Source: Anarhynchus alexandrinus | Lineage: Eukaryota; Chordata; Aves; Charadriiformes; Charadriidae | DNA: 64,000 nucleotides | Assembly: GCA_008711295.1 (NCBI GenBank) | Contig: VUYV01000120.1 | Location: forward strand, 1,611,873 to 1,675,872 | Direction: 5' to 3' | Shown here: piece by piece, positions 12,961-25,060 of the stretch | Numbering within the stretch: the first letter of the stretch is position 1 | Layout: every line of letters starts with the position of its first letter | Made by a program: the position numbers and the translations under genes | The notes under the pieces: generated by a model | Told to the model about the DNA's origin: nothing | What the model saw: only the letters and a program-made list of their open reading frames with translations | Database searches by the model: none

Positions 12961-15900
12961 GTAGGGCTGACACTGTTTAATGTGTTTATGTTAACATTTA
13001 GATTAATTTCTGTAAAAGTTTTCTTTTGTTGACTTAGGTTGAAGATTTTATGGGTTTTGGTTAAAAAATATTTCTGAATATATTCAAGTCTAACCAGTAG
13101 TTACCTTGTCTCTGAGCTTTGAGAATGGCCATTTCCAGATGCCTTACAGGAGGTCCAGGATACCCCGAAGACAGCATTTAAGTTACTTATTTTGCAGTGC
13201 AACTGTCTTTTTAGCATTAATAGATTTTTAAGATCAAGGGGTACTAATAACATTCTCTAGATTGACTTTATGTATAAAGCAGGCAAGAAACCATTACATG
13301 GTAATTTCTACATCCATTTCATACAATTTCTCTGAGCTACAGCAGATTTTACAGTAAAACATTCAGATTATTAATCTCACCTAACTTCACTTATCTACAG
13401 TGTCGGTAACCACACTTGAACTAGTCACCCCAGAGTCCTCTTATAGACAGTGTAGAAACAAAAATAGTTTGGGGACATTAGTCACCTGACAGTTAGAGGG
13501 TTACTGTAGGTTGAAGTGAATCGCATCGTACCAGAGACCCCAACCAGCCACTACAGATGGAGATTATCTCTGTTGCTGATACTGTTTTGCTGGTATGAAA
13601 CCCAATCTTAGTGTTTGTTTAAAGATTTCAAGTAACAGTGAATCTACCAGATCTGTCCTATCTCTCTGTCATGCCTATCTTATTTCTATAAAAAATTCGG
13701 GTCTCATTTTGTCTCTTTCTGGTGTTCTAAAGGAGCAGAACCATATGTTCTAAAGGACCAAAAGTCTTTTCCTTCTTTAGTCAAAATCATCCCATTTCAC
13801 CTTATCTTAAACAAACTAAGTTAGGTTGAGCTTCTTAAGTGTCTCATTATAAAGCTTTTTTTTTTTTATTTCTCATGACATTATTCTAGTTCCTTTCTGA
13901 ACATTTTTCATTATGTCCAAATGGGTTTTATATATGGCCTCCTACAAATCTTTACACAAACTTCCAGCACTGGACTGATAATGACATACACAGAAATAAT
14001 TCCACTTGCCTAATCCTACTCACTAGTCTAATGGTTAAATAATAACTGACATGCATGTACTTGTGGCAACAGTACAAACTCATGTTCATCTGGTTTTCTA
14101 TCATAAGTTCTAGTCCTTTTCAATGTTCCTGAGATATTGTCTTTCATTGTGTGACTGTGAATCTGTCTGTTCCTAGCTGCATAATTTACAATTTCTTCTA
14201 TGCAGAAATGTGCTTTATAAATAGGGCCATCATATTAGTCATTATAAAACTCTTGTTTAGAGCTGATCTTACTAACATCTTTACGCCATCTCCTAATTTA
14301 CCAGGAAGGGACTCCTGTTCTTTTTCGCTAGGTCATTGAGAATTTCAAGCAGAACATCAATAAAAAGACACTGTAAAATGATGATTTTCTTTCTATAGTT
14401 AGATTTTCAGATCCATCCTCTAATCAGTTCTTGTCTATTTAACAAGGGTTACATTCACTTTTCGATATCATTATTTTTTTATTACATTCTCAGGCAGAAG
14501 CTATTAATCTTACCAATACATTTAAATTTTCATCAAAAGCAATTTAATATTAATTTCTGTTTCCTATGCATCATACTGGCATCTATTTATAAAGCCATTA
14601 CCTTGTAATTATTTACTGTGTTGCATATCAGACTTTCCATGATACCTAAGGATGATATCAAGCTAACTGACCTATTCTGGTCATCCTGTTTACCCTCAAT
14701 ACTATTTTTACTTCAGTTTGTTCATAACCTTCTAAACTTCCCAAGGATACTGTCATTTGCATGAAATGAATTGAGGAGTGGCTCAGAAAGTTCTTCAACT
14801 TCAATTAATATCCTTGATTGAAAAATGCCTACTTTAAAAATGTTAACATGAGTAGTTCCAGTTTTAGTTTCTTTTTAGTTATTAATGAAATACAAAGTAT
14901 TTATTTATCCATGTAAATTATGAGCACCTCATCATGGTTCTTTCAAAAGGCAGAGAAAAACATGCATTGAAGCTACCTTTCTCTTTTATATTCTGATTGA
15001 TTATTTTAAAATCCTTAGATAGGATCAAGTGTTGCTTGAATTTCATTAGGTCCTGATTATGATCTCTGACTGTATTAGCCATCAAGTTTTCACTGACATT
15101 TTTAGCTTTCATTTTCAGTAATCTGTGTTTCTAATAACTGTTTTATTCTCACTGCTATTGTTTTTCCTATTTTTCATTCACTTCTGCTGTAGTGGAATAA
15201 AAGGGCTATGACCTGATCCAGTAGGGCTCATGAATATTTCCTTTAGTCTGTAAACTTAAAAGGGTGAAGATTTTTTAACTGTAAATGAAAAAGTGTGTAA
15301 TGATGAAGTGTTTAATGTGTAAACTTCTTCATCTTTAAACCTCTCCTAACTAGCCTTCACATTTTTTAGCTTAAGTTTTTGTGTCACTCATTTTGCTCAT
15401 GACTGCTTTCAGAGTATGAAAATTGCCAAGGCTATATAAAGGATGTGCTTATATAAAGATACACTTGCTTGTTTTTTTTAAAGAATTGCCTCCTAAAGCA
15501 AGACAAAGTCCTTAATCTACTTGCTTCATTTAAGGATTCCAGGAGTTCCAAATGCTCTGGAAGTATTTCAAAGGAGAGTGTCAGTGAAGCTTCAAGAATA
15601 TTGACCAATTTTTTAGAGAGCAAGGATGCTGGTGGCAAGGATAATGACAGAATCAGACGGATTCAGGAAATTGCAGCCGGTTCCTTTGCGTTCTCTCTCT
15701 GATCAGTAGAGATTGGCCCTGAGAATTTTTCATTAGAAAATTCAGTAGCTATGCTTAGCTTATTTATTCTGCCAATTTTGAACCCAGCTCCTGATGTCAC
15801 AAAATTATAATGTTGAAACATTAGTTCTCCTAGTAAATTCTATCAACATAAATTCTCTAATGCATATAGCAACACAGTTCTCTAATACTGACCCTTCAAG

Positions 15901-16060
15901 TATACCCTGCCCTAAAATACAAAGGCTTAGGCATATTTCATGTCTAAAGCCAAATGAGCTTTGCCAATTCCATATTGAACTCTCTTAACTAATCCATTTC
16001 TTGTGATCAGGCAGGATTAAAATTTCAGAGTGTTCTACTAAATACCAATAAGAAAAACAG
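12961..16060 (+). other. LRRC9 intron, nothing recognised
   Basis: AT-rich, without repeats I can name. One 77-codon frame at 15469-15702 is noted under findings. Confidence 0.45.
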
Positions 16061-16255
16061 ATTGCAAGAAGAGAGCTAGTAGGTCTAATTTCAAACCAAC
16101 AGACATTGAGAATAACCCTTTGAACATTATCTCTCACATTGAAAGACTACCTAAAATTATAAACTAATTAAGCAGTCACTTGATGAGCAGCAGGATTGAA
16201 GGAAATTTGTTTGCCTTAAAGAACCTTGACTTTGGGTTATCCAGTGCCGAATCAG
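16061..16255 (+). pseudogene. LRRC9: LRRC9 exon relic i, leucine-rich repeats, frameshifted
   Basis: From about 16108 one frame reads ENNPLNIISHIERLPKI, then TAA (16165-16167), then SSRIEGNLFALKNLDFGL, the spacing and hydrophobic pattern of two consecutive leucine-rich repeats (NNNLTKMEGL and ISKIEG in the family). The 5' part may be in another frame after AACAG (16060). The donor TCAG/GTGTGA after 16255 is good. This is a degraded block, placed by order between blocks h and j. Confidence 0.5.
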
Positions 16256-17135
16256 GTGTGAGTTCTCAGAGTTTCTCAGATCATTCAGAACAGGTGTCTC
16301 CTGGATCCTCTAGTATCTGGCATTGTAGCTGAGCCAATATTGTAGCCTTTCCTTCACTGGGATCATCAGTTTATAACTCTAATTCAGCTGCTTGTTTTCA
16401 CGGAATTTGTAGGAATTCAAGTAGTGTTTGTCTGACAGATAGGGCCGAAACTCACCAGTAGGTTTAAAAATTAGTGGTATGGCTAGCAGACGGACAGCAC
16501 GATTACATTAGCCTTGTTTCCTTAGGCAACTGAGCTAACAAAAAGCCACAAGAGTCAGTAGAGGAAGATCCAAGGTCATCCTAACCTGTTCTGATCCATC
16601 AGCTGGAATCATGTTAATCTACCCAGTATGAAAGGTTAACAGCTCCTTTGGCAGTTCAATTTGTTATTAGACTATAGAATAGCTAGAGGAAAACACATTT
16701 CTGCTGATAAGCATAGCATTTCATTCTGTGTGCATTGGGGAATTCAAGTTTAGAAAAATTGCGAGGAAAATTAATGTTTTGGCATATGTCATATAAGTTT
16801 TGTGACATCAGAGAGAAGGGATTCATAAAGGGTAAGATAAATACTTTGGAAAATAAAATAATATAGCAAAAAATGTTCCTTAGTCATCATCAAAGCCAGT
16901 CTAATGGCACTTAATATTTAAGTGATTATTTGTCTTAGATACAATCTCAATACTATGATACTGGATATTTTGGGCCACTACAATACAATTGGAATTTTTT
17001 GATTGGGACTCTATGATCTTTTCTTTTCTTCATTGTGCAATGACTGGCTAACATGCTGTAGTATTATCGGAAAAGGGGAGTCATAGTCATACAAACAGGT
17101 TATCAACTGGATCACTGACAACCTTGTCTTTACAG

Positions 17136-17172
17136 GAATCATAGAATCATAGAATGGTTTAGGTTGGAAGCT
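17136..17172 (-). mobile_element. CR1 LINE 3' terminal scrap
   Basis: Only the tandem 8-mer end (ATCATAGAATCATAGAATGG) and TTTAGGTTGGAAG remain; similarity then stops. Minus orientation. Confidence 0.8.
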
Positions 17173-17866
17173 TGCTGCCAGGTGTCTAAAGTCAGATCCT
17201 GTGTAAGAAAGTCGTTTCACCTGGGCAGCAAAATACATGTTTGGTATCAACATTTATTTGTTTCTGTTCAAGAATATTTCAAACAGGAAAATTAACGAAT
17301 TTGTTAATCTATGATATAGAGAAAAGAGTATTTAGTTTGTATATAAAAAGTATGAAGAACTATAAAGTTAGGATAAACTCTGCTCTGACTTTGCACTCAG
17401 CCTTTTCTAGAATAAATATCCAGTCTTGGTGTTAGGCTGAAATCCTGTTTCCATTCCTATGCTAGAATGAGAATGTGTAAAGCAGACTAGTCAATAAAAT
17501 AATCGTGTATTGCAGAAGGATTTAAATTTAAATTTAAAACAAAACTATCTACGATCTAATGCAGACAAGAAAAAAATTTTTATGTCCAGATAGCTTCAGC
17601 TGCAAAGGTACATTTGGGAACTGACATGCTTATGTTGTAGAGCTCTTTTTTTTCGAAGGAGAAGCTGAACTGTTTTGAAATCTATTAAAAATTAATAGCT
17701 CTGTTGTATAATGGGGTATTATCACATCCTGCATCCAAGAAGATGCCATTGATATTAGCAGGAAATGTACACATAGAAACTAAGCACAGAATAAATAGGT
17801 GGAATTAATATACAGATTAATTGACTGGTCAGTTTCTTTCAATTCTAATACTGAATTTTATTACAG

Positions 17867-17956
17867 ATCACTCTCATAAATCTGGAAACAAGATCACTAC
17901 CAACTATTTGTATTTTTCCATTGTCCCTCTCTCAAAGCTTCGATGACATCGCAGTA
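17867..17956 (+). pseudogene. LRRC9: LRRC9 exon relic j
   Basis: Flanked by acceptor TTTTATTACAG and consensus donor GTAAGT. The open frame starts ITLINLETRSL and ends LSQSFDDIAV. It fits the LSLENN and GLQKSFTLVEL repeat of LRRC9 if about four codons are inserted in the middle. Similarity is weak, and placement relies on order and splice sites. Confidence 0.4.
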
Positions 17957-18483
17957 GTAAGTTATTCTGTATGCAGATTATTACTATAACTTTTTTAAAA
18001 ATAATTCTTTAACAAATTAAGACCCAGCTGATCAGACTTGTTAATACGTGTGTAATCTTTTAATATACTCCATAATATTCCATTGTCTGTTTCTGTCTCT
18101 CTTTAGTCATTTTGGGGTTGAAATTGCCTTTTTTTTGTAATAATACCTAGCACAATAGTGTCCTGGCACACTGCTAGGGCTCCCAAGGCTTTAGTTATAA
18201 TTTTGGAGCTTAATCATTTCTAACACCTATGAAATTAGTGTACATTACTTACAAATCTGTACTGTAAACTGAGAGAACACACACTATCTCTCTCTATATA
18301 TTTTTTCTGTAAGAAAATAGTAATCCAGGTCTGCTTATATGAAGACAAAATAACACTTTTTAAATTACTTTGATTTTAAACATTTTTAATTCATTGAATT
18401 GTAAAATGTTTCTTGCCTATATTACTATGATAGTTCTAGATCTGCATTAATATAGCAGACATCACTTCAAATGCATTTAACAG

Positions 18484-18596
18484 GAGCCAAAAGATTTGTT
18501 TGGAGGCAAACTCACCTCTGACATGATTGCAGATAGATGGGGACATTCAGACTTCACAAAAATGTGAGAATTGATTTGGACAACCTCTAATATCAG
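18484..18596 (+). pseudogene. LRRC9: LRRC9 exon block k, in-frame TGA
   Basis: The acceptor CAG ends at 18483. The frame reads DLFGGKLTSDMIADRWGHS, matching the DLFGGRLTSDMIAERQGHS segment of LRRC9 at nearly every position. It is broken by TGA at 18565-18567 and then continues ELIWTTSNIR in the same frame, matching ELNWTSSSIR. The donor is CAG/GTGCGA at 18597. This is one of the clearest single proofs of both identity and damage. Confidence 0.9.
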
Positions 18597-19686
18597 GTGC
18601 GATGATTTTCAGAAATGCATTATTTATTAAAAGTAGCATCTAATATTGTGGTTAAAATGTGAAAATCTAAGGCTAGAATATCTATTTAGCAAATATGCCT
18701 GATAATTCCCTAGCGTTTGTAGGCCAAATTCCCTTGTCTGATCCATAGAGTAATTTCATCACAAAGGGTTATTTTCTGCTGTTTCACTGAAGAAATATTC
18801 TTTTTCTAGATGCTTCCATTCTTCATTTAGGGAGTGGTGCTGCCTGCACACAGTTTGACAGAAAATGTCTAGGAAGAGATAGGGTACCTAGAAGAGAGAT
18901 TTTTATCTGATCAAAACCCATCTGATCTGATTCCTCTCAGAACAAATTTGGCCAAAGTGAGAACAGACATGTATGTATGTGCCGTGCTCTTTCTCCAGTC
19001 TTCTGATTTCTTAAAAAGCTGCCTTGTCTGTTGTAGAACTACAGGAATTCAGAGCAAGAATGGCCTGTGATTGGGTGCATTAAATGTATCCTTAGCTGAA
19101 CAGTAGTATGTGCACCCGGTAAGACAGTCACTGTTCTGCAACAAAAGTATTTTGCACAGCACTAGTCACATTAGTTTGCAGACATCATCCTGAAATTAAT
19201 CTTTAGGGAAGTATTTCTATGGGTTGTATGTATGTATTTGTCTTCTTAGAGACATATTTATATTTTATTCTTTGCCAGTATCCTGCATCTATCAGTGAAA
19301 GTCCCTACCTGATGTAACATGTAAAGACAATTTTCATGGCACAGTCCACGATCTTCATCTTTTGATCTCAATATAGCCTAGACGGCCTTCAGCAACAGTA
19401 TCACCATGCCAGGAATATCAGTGTCAATACTCTGGTGGAATTGAGTTGGTCTTGTTCATAAAGAAATTGTAACTCCTTTTAGTTTGACTCTTGGTTTTAA
19501 GAGACTGTTTTAAGATGTGAGGACAGATACAAGCATTTAAACATTCTTGTCAGAACGCAAGGACATTCTTTCCTTGGAGGCTTTGTTGTAAAGGATTGTA
19601 GAGCAATACTATAGCACTGACTATGTGCCTTTTAAGGTATTACAATTGCAAGCCCTGAATTTCTTAGAGATGTATCAACAGCACAG

Positions 19687-19776
19687 TTGTGAATTCATAA
19701 AAATTACTTGAGGAATGTCACTCTGACCAATAGACTATCCTGCTTCTACCATTCAGTAGTAACAAGCACCTTGCAA
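19687..19776 (+). pseudogene. LRRC9: LRRC9 exon relic l, frameshifted
   Basis: After CAACAGCACAG the phase inherited from block k reads CEFIKIT and then a stop. Shifting near 19703 gives LRNVTLTNRLSCF, matching QFRNV and NNHLTSF of the family in the correct place just before block m. The 3' end near CAA/GCAGGC lacks a GT donor. Confidence 0.45.
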
Positions 19777-20205
19777 GCAGGCTTTGACCCAGCTAAGGTA
19801 CACAATTACAATCTGTGTGGTGCTTTGGCAGGCCTCAGGGTAAGTGGAGAATGGAATACTCCATCTGAGCAATTGCAGCTCCAGTGCTACTGGAAAGCAA
19901 TGAAGACAGCCTAAGAGCTATGGAACTGGAATTTCAGTGATGTGATATAGAAGCAAACAGTGCAGACTGTTGAAAGCCCTTGCCTTTGGTGTCAGAATCA
20001 AATCAATTGTTTGCTACTGGAAAAAGAACTGTGAATTTGTTGTGATATTTTCATTAGGGTGCTTCTTTCATAGGAGCATGTTGCATTTCTTACCCCAACG
20101 CCAGCACGTTATGGATCTGCTCATGCTATGTATCTCATTTCTATCTTATTTTTCCCTGTTACTTGTCTTCTCAATGAATATTTGTCTTTTTTTACTTAAT
20201 TCTGA

Positions 20206-20322
<117 letters not shown>

Positions 20323-20667
20323 TGACAGAGTCTTTTCTATTTTTTGTAATAATATTAATGATAAACTAATTTCCTTTGATTGAAAATAGTCTTTAATCTC
20401 TTTTAATACCCTGTTGTTTGTGGTTTTTTGTAACAACAGCAATCAATCAGCACAAAGCTGATTGCAACCACTGTTTCAATTTTACAGTATTGTTGCAGTA
20501 ATCTGATCCAAAATCAATGAATTGCACCAAACCTTTTTAAGCACTTTAAACGGACCAATCATCTTTCTAAAGATCAAATTTCTGAGCCAGAAAAATGTAA
20601 TTGGCCGTTTTGCTAATGTGTTAGCAGAGGAACATTCTGTTTGATTAATTGTGTTTCCTTTTTACAG

Positions 20668-20807
20668 GTATTGTGTCTGAACTACAATCACATTGAATCA
20701 ATACTGCCTGGACAAAAGCTCCCAAATCAGGTAACAAATAGGCAGCAGCTGTACCGAAAGATGACCTCGTGTGGCTATGGACAGCAAGGACTTGCCAAAG
20801 GAAGCAA
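20668..20807 (+). pseudogene. LRRC9: LRRC9 exon block m, intact
   Basis: Acceptor TTCCTTTTTACAG (ends 20667). The frame is open and reads VLCLNYNHIESILPGQK, then SCGYGQQGLAKGSK, matching VLCLNYNHIESIMP and SGYGQQGISK. The donor is AGCAA/GTACGA at 20808. It is highly conserved and open throughout. Confidence 0.92.
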
Positions 20808-23800
20808 GTACGATCAGCTTTCAAAATATACTTTTATCTCTCCTTTACTCCACTGAGGAGGAAGGAGGTGTCTTCAGTGTCAGTAGCTTTGGATCTCCCT
20901 TTTTTTCCCCCTCCTAGCTTGAAGAAATCCAGTATGTTAGGGGTTTTTTTGTTTGTTTTGCACACATATGGTATGTTTGGCATCATCTAGTTGGCTTTTC
21001 TTTCCTAAGTTCTTTGTGAACAACTTGCTAGGCCACTAACTATACCAGGCTGCTGTTATCTGTTCTTTGGATCCTATTGCATAGGTGGTTAGGCATATAT
21101 TCAAGTTTTTTCACCTTCCTACACAGGATTTCATTTTGAGCAAGGAAACCATCTACCTCTCTCTGGCTGCTGGTTTGATCTGGGAGAGTGTGTACATTTA
21201 TCTCTGATTGGATTGATCATTCATATTCTGTTTTCATTTTTTACTTAAATTTGGACAACATTACACTACAAAATTTTAGGAATATATTCAGATAGTGAGG
21301 AATATATTGAGATAGTATTTCAGTCCCTTGTGCCTGACCCATGAAAATTCAGCTGCCTTACACTGTATAGTATCCTGATGGCCATCACAGACCCTTGTTA
21401 GAATCAACGAGTTCAGCCAGTTCAGACTACAGTATCTTTTATGAGCGCAAAGAAGGCTTTTGTATATTCATCCAAAGTTCTTCTGCAATGTTGTGTGTAG
21501 TCTAAGCAGTCATTCATTCTGCCATTAAACATCCTTTCCTTTGCTCATTTCTTAAGTGATATTCTTTTCATCATTCTCTGACAGAGGTGGTCATATTTCT
21601 TTCTTCTTCCTTTTGCCATCAACGTTAGATCAGCCTGTGTCCTAAAGAGCATTTTCAAATTACCTTTCAGTTTGCATTTCTCATCTGTGCACTCTTTCAG
21701 GACTGAAACTTCTGAGACTTGTCAGGATGCATTTACTTATTTTTGCATATATAAGGCAACATTTATCGTCAAATTCAGTTTTATCATATCAGACGAGTCT
21801 TGCAAAGTCACCATGCAGAATTCCCTCTATACATCAGTCAAGTTTTATAAAATAACAGTGACAGAGCATCAGACAATCCTGCAAAATCTAGTTGTTGTGC
21901 ACATACTTCTCAAGACTTCACCCAGCTCTTCTTGTCTTCATTCTTTGCATATGCTCAGCTCTGGACTGTGGGAAAAACATGAATTCATTTTCAGGGGAAA
22001 AGGGACATTGGCAGAAGCATACATGGATACAGACTGTCTGGGCTTCCATCATAATGTGACAAATATCTGTGCTAATTTTGCTTATACGCTTCCTCATGAG
22101 AGATGAACATTCTGTACACAGACTAAGGGCTCAAAAAGGAATTGAAATTATTGTTCAGTATCTGTAGGATGGCCCCTCTTGTTGATGGGAGGGTTTGTTT
22201 TTTTTTACATGAATGCCTTCCAGCTTCCTCACCTTTCCTTTTTTAAATAATGACAAATTTTAGCTTTCTTGCAGGCCACTAAAACTTGGCTGATGTTCCC
22301 AAACTTAGTGTAAGTCAACATAAATATTCCATGATGTTTCTCAGCCGGCTATTTTGAATGTGACTTACTCAGAGTCACTGATTTAAACATGTTAGATTGT
22401 AGCTCAGCAGCTGCTACTTAACAACCTTAACTTAACAACCAGTCAATACTGGAATGGAAATTATTTCATTGTTACTGTATGAGATGAATAACATTGGTCC
22501 TTTTTTTCCCCACAAATGTAGCACAAAAGTATTTAGTAAACAACTATGCTTCGTTTCAAGTTTATTGATACTTCTACCATCTTCAGTTAGTAATGATCCA
22601 GTACCATTGTCAAGATTACTTCTGTTATTGATATATTTTCAAACTGTTTCTCACTGTCCCCTGATGTGCATTTGCTCTTTTCATCAGTTTTTTGGAAGTT
22701 TTTACTTCTTACTGTCAATTTCTTTATATTTCCATTTATTATAGCTGCTTTTAATTTCTCACTAAGTGGATACTGTCTTCTTTATGACTGTTGCCTTCTT
22801 TATCAATTGTGATATATTCTAGGAACAAAAATGTTCCTAAACCTTCCCCAGATCCTCTTGACACTTTCTCCGGAGGTTGAATTAGCTCTTAATTTTTGTA
22901 GCCTTGTGAGATAAGCATGCATAAAGCATAAAATACGCATAGTACATATTTACACATCTCAACACAAATTAATATTACATATTAACATACAGTTTGGATA
23001 TTGTTTTGTTTGTGATATATGAATGTAATCAAGTAATGTCCACTACCTGCTCAGCAATCACCAATATTTGGTGGGTTTATGGAAACTGAGGTTGTAAGGA
23101 AGAAGCAAAGCTAAAATTAGAACTCTCTTTTCCCTTCTCTTTCTTAATCTGTTTCCTCATGCTACCTAATTACAGGTCAGATGTAACAGAAATGAAGCTT
23201 TGACAAGCGAATTAGTGGAACAGTGCATGTTGTTTTATTTTGCCCTATTGTCATTCAACTGTTGTGAGAATACACACAAAGGTTGCCATAAGTATTTTAC
23301 TAAATTAAACAGTGGTTTACAGCTGTCTTCTTTTCATGTCCTCAGACTTCTGTGAGCAGAGGAGGGGGTTTATTTGTTTGATTTTCATGATCTGGATCCA
23401 GAAAACTTCACCTACCTTCCACAGAATAGAAGTGTTTATATGTAGTATTTCCACCTCCAAGTAGTAGATTTGTTTCATTTTTCATCAGATTTTTTTATCA
23501 TGTACAGGTGTAATTCCAATGAAACCTGTTCCAGTGATTAGTGAAATTGCATTAATCCATATACGCTTTTCATAATTTTTTTTTTTTGGGGGGGTGGAAG
23601 GGGGAATGCTGAAGTTCTTTTGTCCAAGGAAAATTGTGGCACCATACTCTTGTTTGCTTTATTAGTTTAGGGAGACAGAATTTAGAAAAAAACTGCCCCT
23701 GATAATGCAGAGTTTGGAAGATTTTCATCTGGTTTATAATGGAATTACTAACATGGCCCAGCTATAGCTTAGCAGGCTAAAAAACTTGAAATTTCTTGTT

Positions 23801-24315
23801 TTGCAGGGTAGATGGTAGCAGCTTTTCTGTACATGCACTCAAGCATTTCACAGTACTTTCCTTATGTCCCATCTTCATTCTGTGCCTTGGATTTGTAGGG
23901 GACAGTCTTCTGTGGCCTTGACCCCGATAAGATTGATACCCTAGCTTTAATTCTTGCCCTGGCTCCAAGATCCTTCAGATATTGAACGGTAAAATTTTTC
24001 CGTACTGCACTGCTGTGCCTCACTTGTCTCTTACAAGAGCAAAGCAGGGCAACCAGCATGTGGAAGATCTATTTGTCAGCTCATGCTCAGCAGCAAGTTC
24101 CTCACTATAAGCAATACTGACAATAATGATTGACCTAGGTCTTGTTCCTCAATATGCCCATATTTTATTTAGGAAGATATTTTGCTTTAAATACAGAGGC
24201 GGATACATAGATGAAAACAAACACACTGTCTTCCACTGTCACTCAAGTGGTCCAAAACAATATACAAGTAATTCAGAAAGTTTATGAGCTGCTTTTTATG
24301 CTCTTGCTATATTAG
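20808..24315 (+). other. LRRC9 intronic DNA around relic n
   Basis: Apart from relic n (22823-22914) this is AT-rich sequence. A 144-codon frame at 21672-22106 and a T9-G7 run at 23580-23596 are the only irregularities seen. Confidence 0.45.
22823..22914 (+). pseudogene. LRRC9: LRRC9 exon relic n, truncated
   Basis: After GATATATTCTAG one frame reads NLPQILLTLSPEVELAL, then NFCSL, against [22 protein letters not shown] in the family. It then stops at TAA, about half way through the expected exon. The second half (about 20 residues of LRR) was not found before 24316. The phase from block m would require a frameshift. Confidence 0.45.
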
Positions 24316-24533
24316 GAAACTACATCAGCGAAATTGAAGGACTTGAAGGTCTCCAGTTTCTGCAGCAGTTGGTATTGGACCATAACCACATTAAAATGAT
24401 TTCACAAGGTTTCATTGCTAGACAGAATGGTCTTTTGACTCTTCATCTGGAGCAAAACAAAATATGAGAACTGAACAGTTTACAACCTTTGGTAAAATTA
24501 CAGAAACTCTTTCTGGACTTCAACAGAATTCAA
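24316..24533 (+). pseudogene. LRRC9: LRRC9 exon block o, LRR, in-frame TGA
   Basis: Acceptor GCTATATTAG, donor ATTCAA/GTATAG. Seventy-two codons give three leucine-rich repeats: NYISEIEGLEGLQFLQQL, LVLDHNHIKMI, LLTLHLEQNKI, then TGA (24465-24467), then ELNSLQPLVKLQKLFLDFN. The length equals the mammalian exon product and there are no indels. The stop replaces the arginine of the family's NRLREL, consistent with CGA to TGA. Confidence 0.93.
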
Positions 24534-24722
24534 GTATAGTATATTTTTGTTAATGCTGTAGATTTAGTGGGCTAAATATGGTGGATGGTTTTCAGAAAAT
24601 TCCCATTTTCTTCTATGGATTTGCCTAAGTAAAATTACCAATATTTTCCCCAAAATATATATACCAGCTGAAAGATTTTTGAGAACTACTGACATATTGT
24701 GTATTTTTTAACTTTTGGACAG

Positions 24723-24810
24723 GAATCATCTGAACTAGAAAACCTTCCAAGTTATTCCCAGTGTTAAGGTGCTCTCAAAACATGGAAATCCAGTGACTAT
24801 ATTCGTTTGC
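24723..24810 (+). pseudogene. LRRC9: LRRC9 exon block p, one-base frameshift
   Basis: The acceptor is TTTTGGACAG (ends 24722). Continuing in phase 0 from block o it reads ESSELENLPS. After an apparent extra T at 24753 the match resumes as IPSVKVLSKHGNP, equal in length to the family's ISTLRELTVYGNP. Without the shift the frame ends at TAA 24765-24767. The 3' boundary is approximate. Confidence 0.75.
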
Positions 24811-24868
24811 ATTGATAAATAAATTGGACATGTATTTCAATTTATACACTGAGTATTTACTCTTTATA

Positions 24869-25060
24869 ATCATAGAATCATTTTGGTTGGAAGAGACCTT
24901 TAAGATCATCCAGTCCAACTGTTAACCTAGCACTGCCAAGTTAACACTAAACTGCGTCCCTCAGCACTACATCTACATGTCTTTTAAATACCTCCAGGGA
25001 TGGCAACTCACCCACTTCCCTGGGCAGCCTGTTCCAATGCTTGATAACCCTTTCAGTGAA
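24869..25060 (-). mobile_element. CR1 LINE 3' fragment
   Basis: It starts ATCATAGAATCATTTTGG and continues with the conserved blocks GACCTTTAAGATCATCCAG, ACCTCCAGGGATGGCAACTC and GGGCAGCCTGTTCCAATGC. Similarity breaks into AT-rich sequence at 25061, with a further scrap (AAGAATTTCTCC) near 25111. Confidence 0.92.

Noticed and set aside
19372..19450. A frame reading SLDGLQQ then NTLVEL, like the SLSGLQ / TLVEL repeat of LRRC9
   Set aside because: It lies downstream of block k, so it is out of order, and needs an internal gap. Block j at 17867 explains the same family segment in the right order.
22454..22744. 96-codon hydrophobic plus-strand frame
   Set aside because: Leu/Ser/Phe-rich product of a T-rich strand; no signal of a real membrane protein exon.
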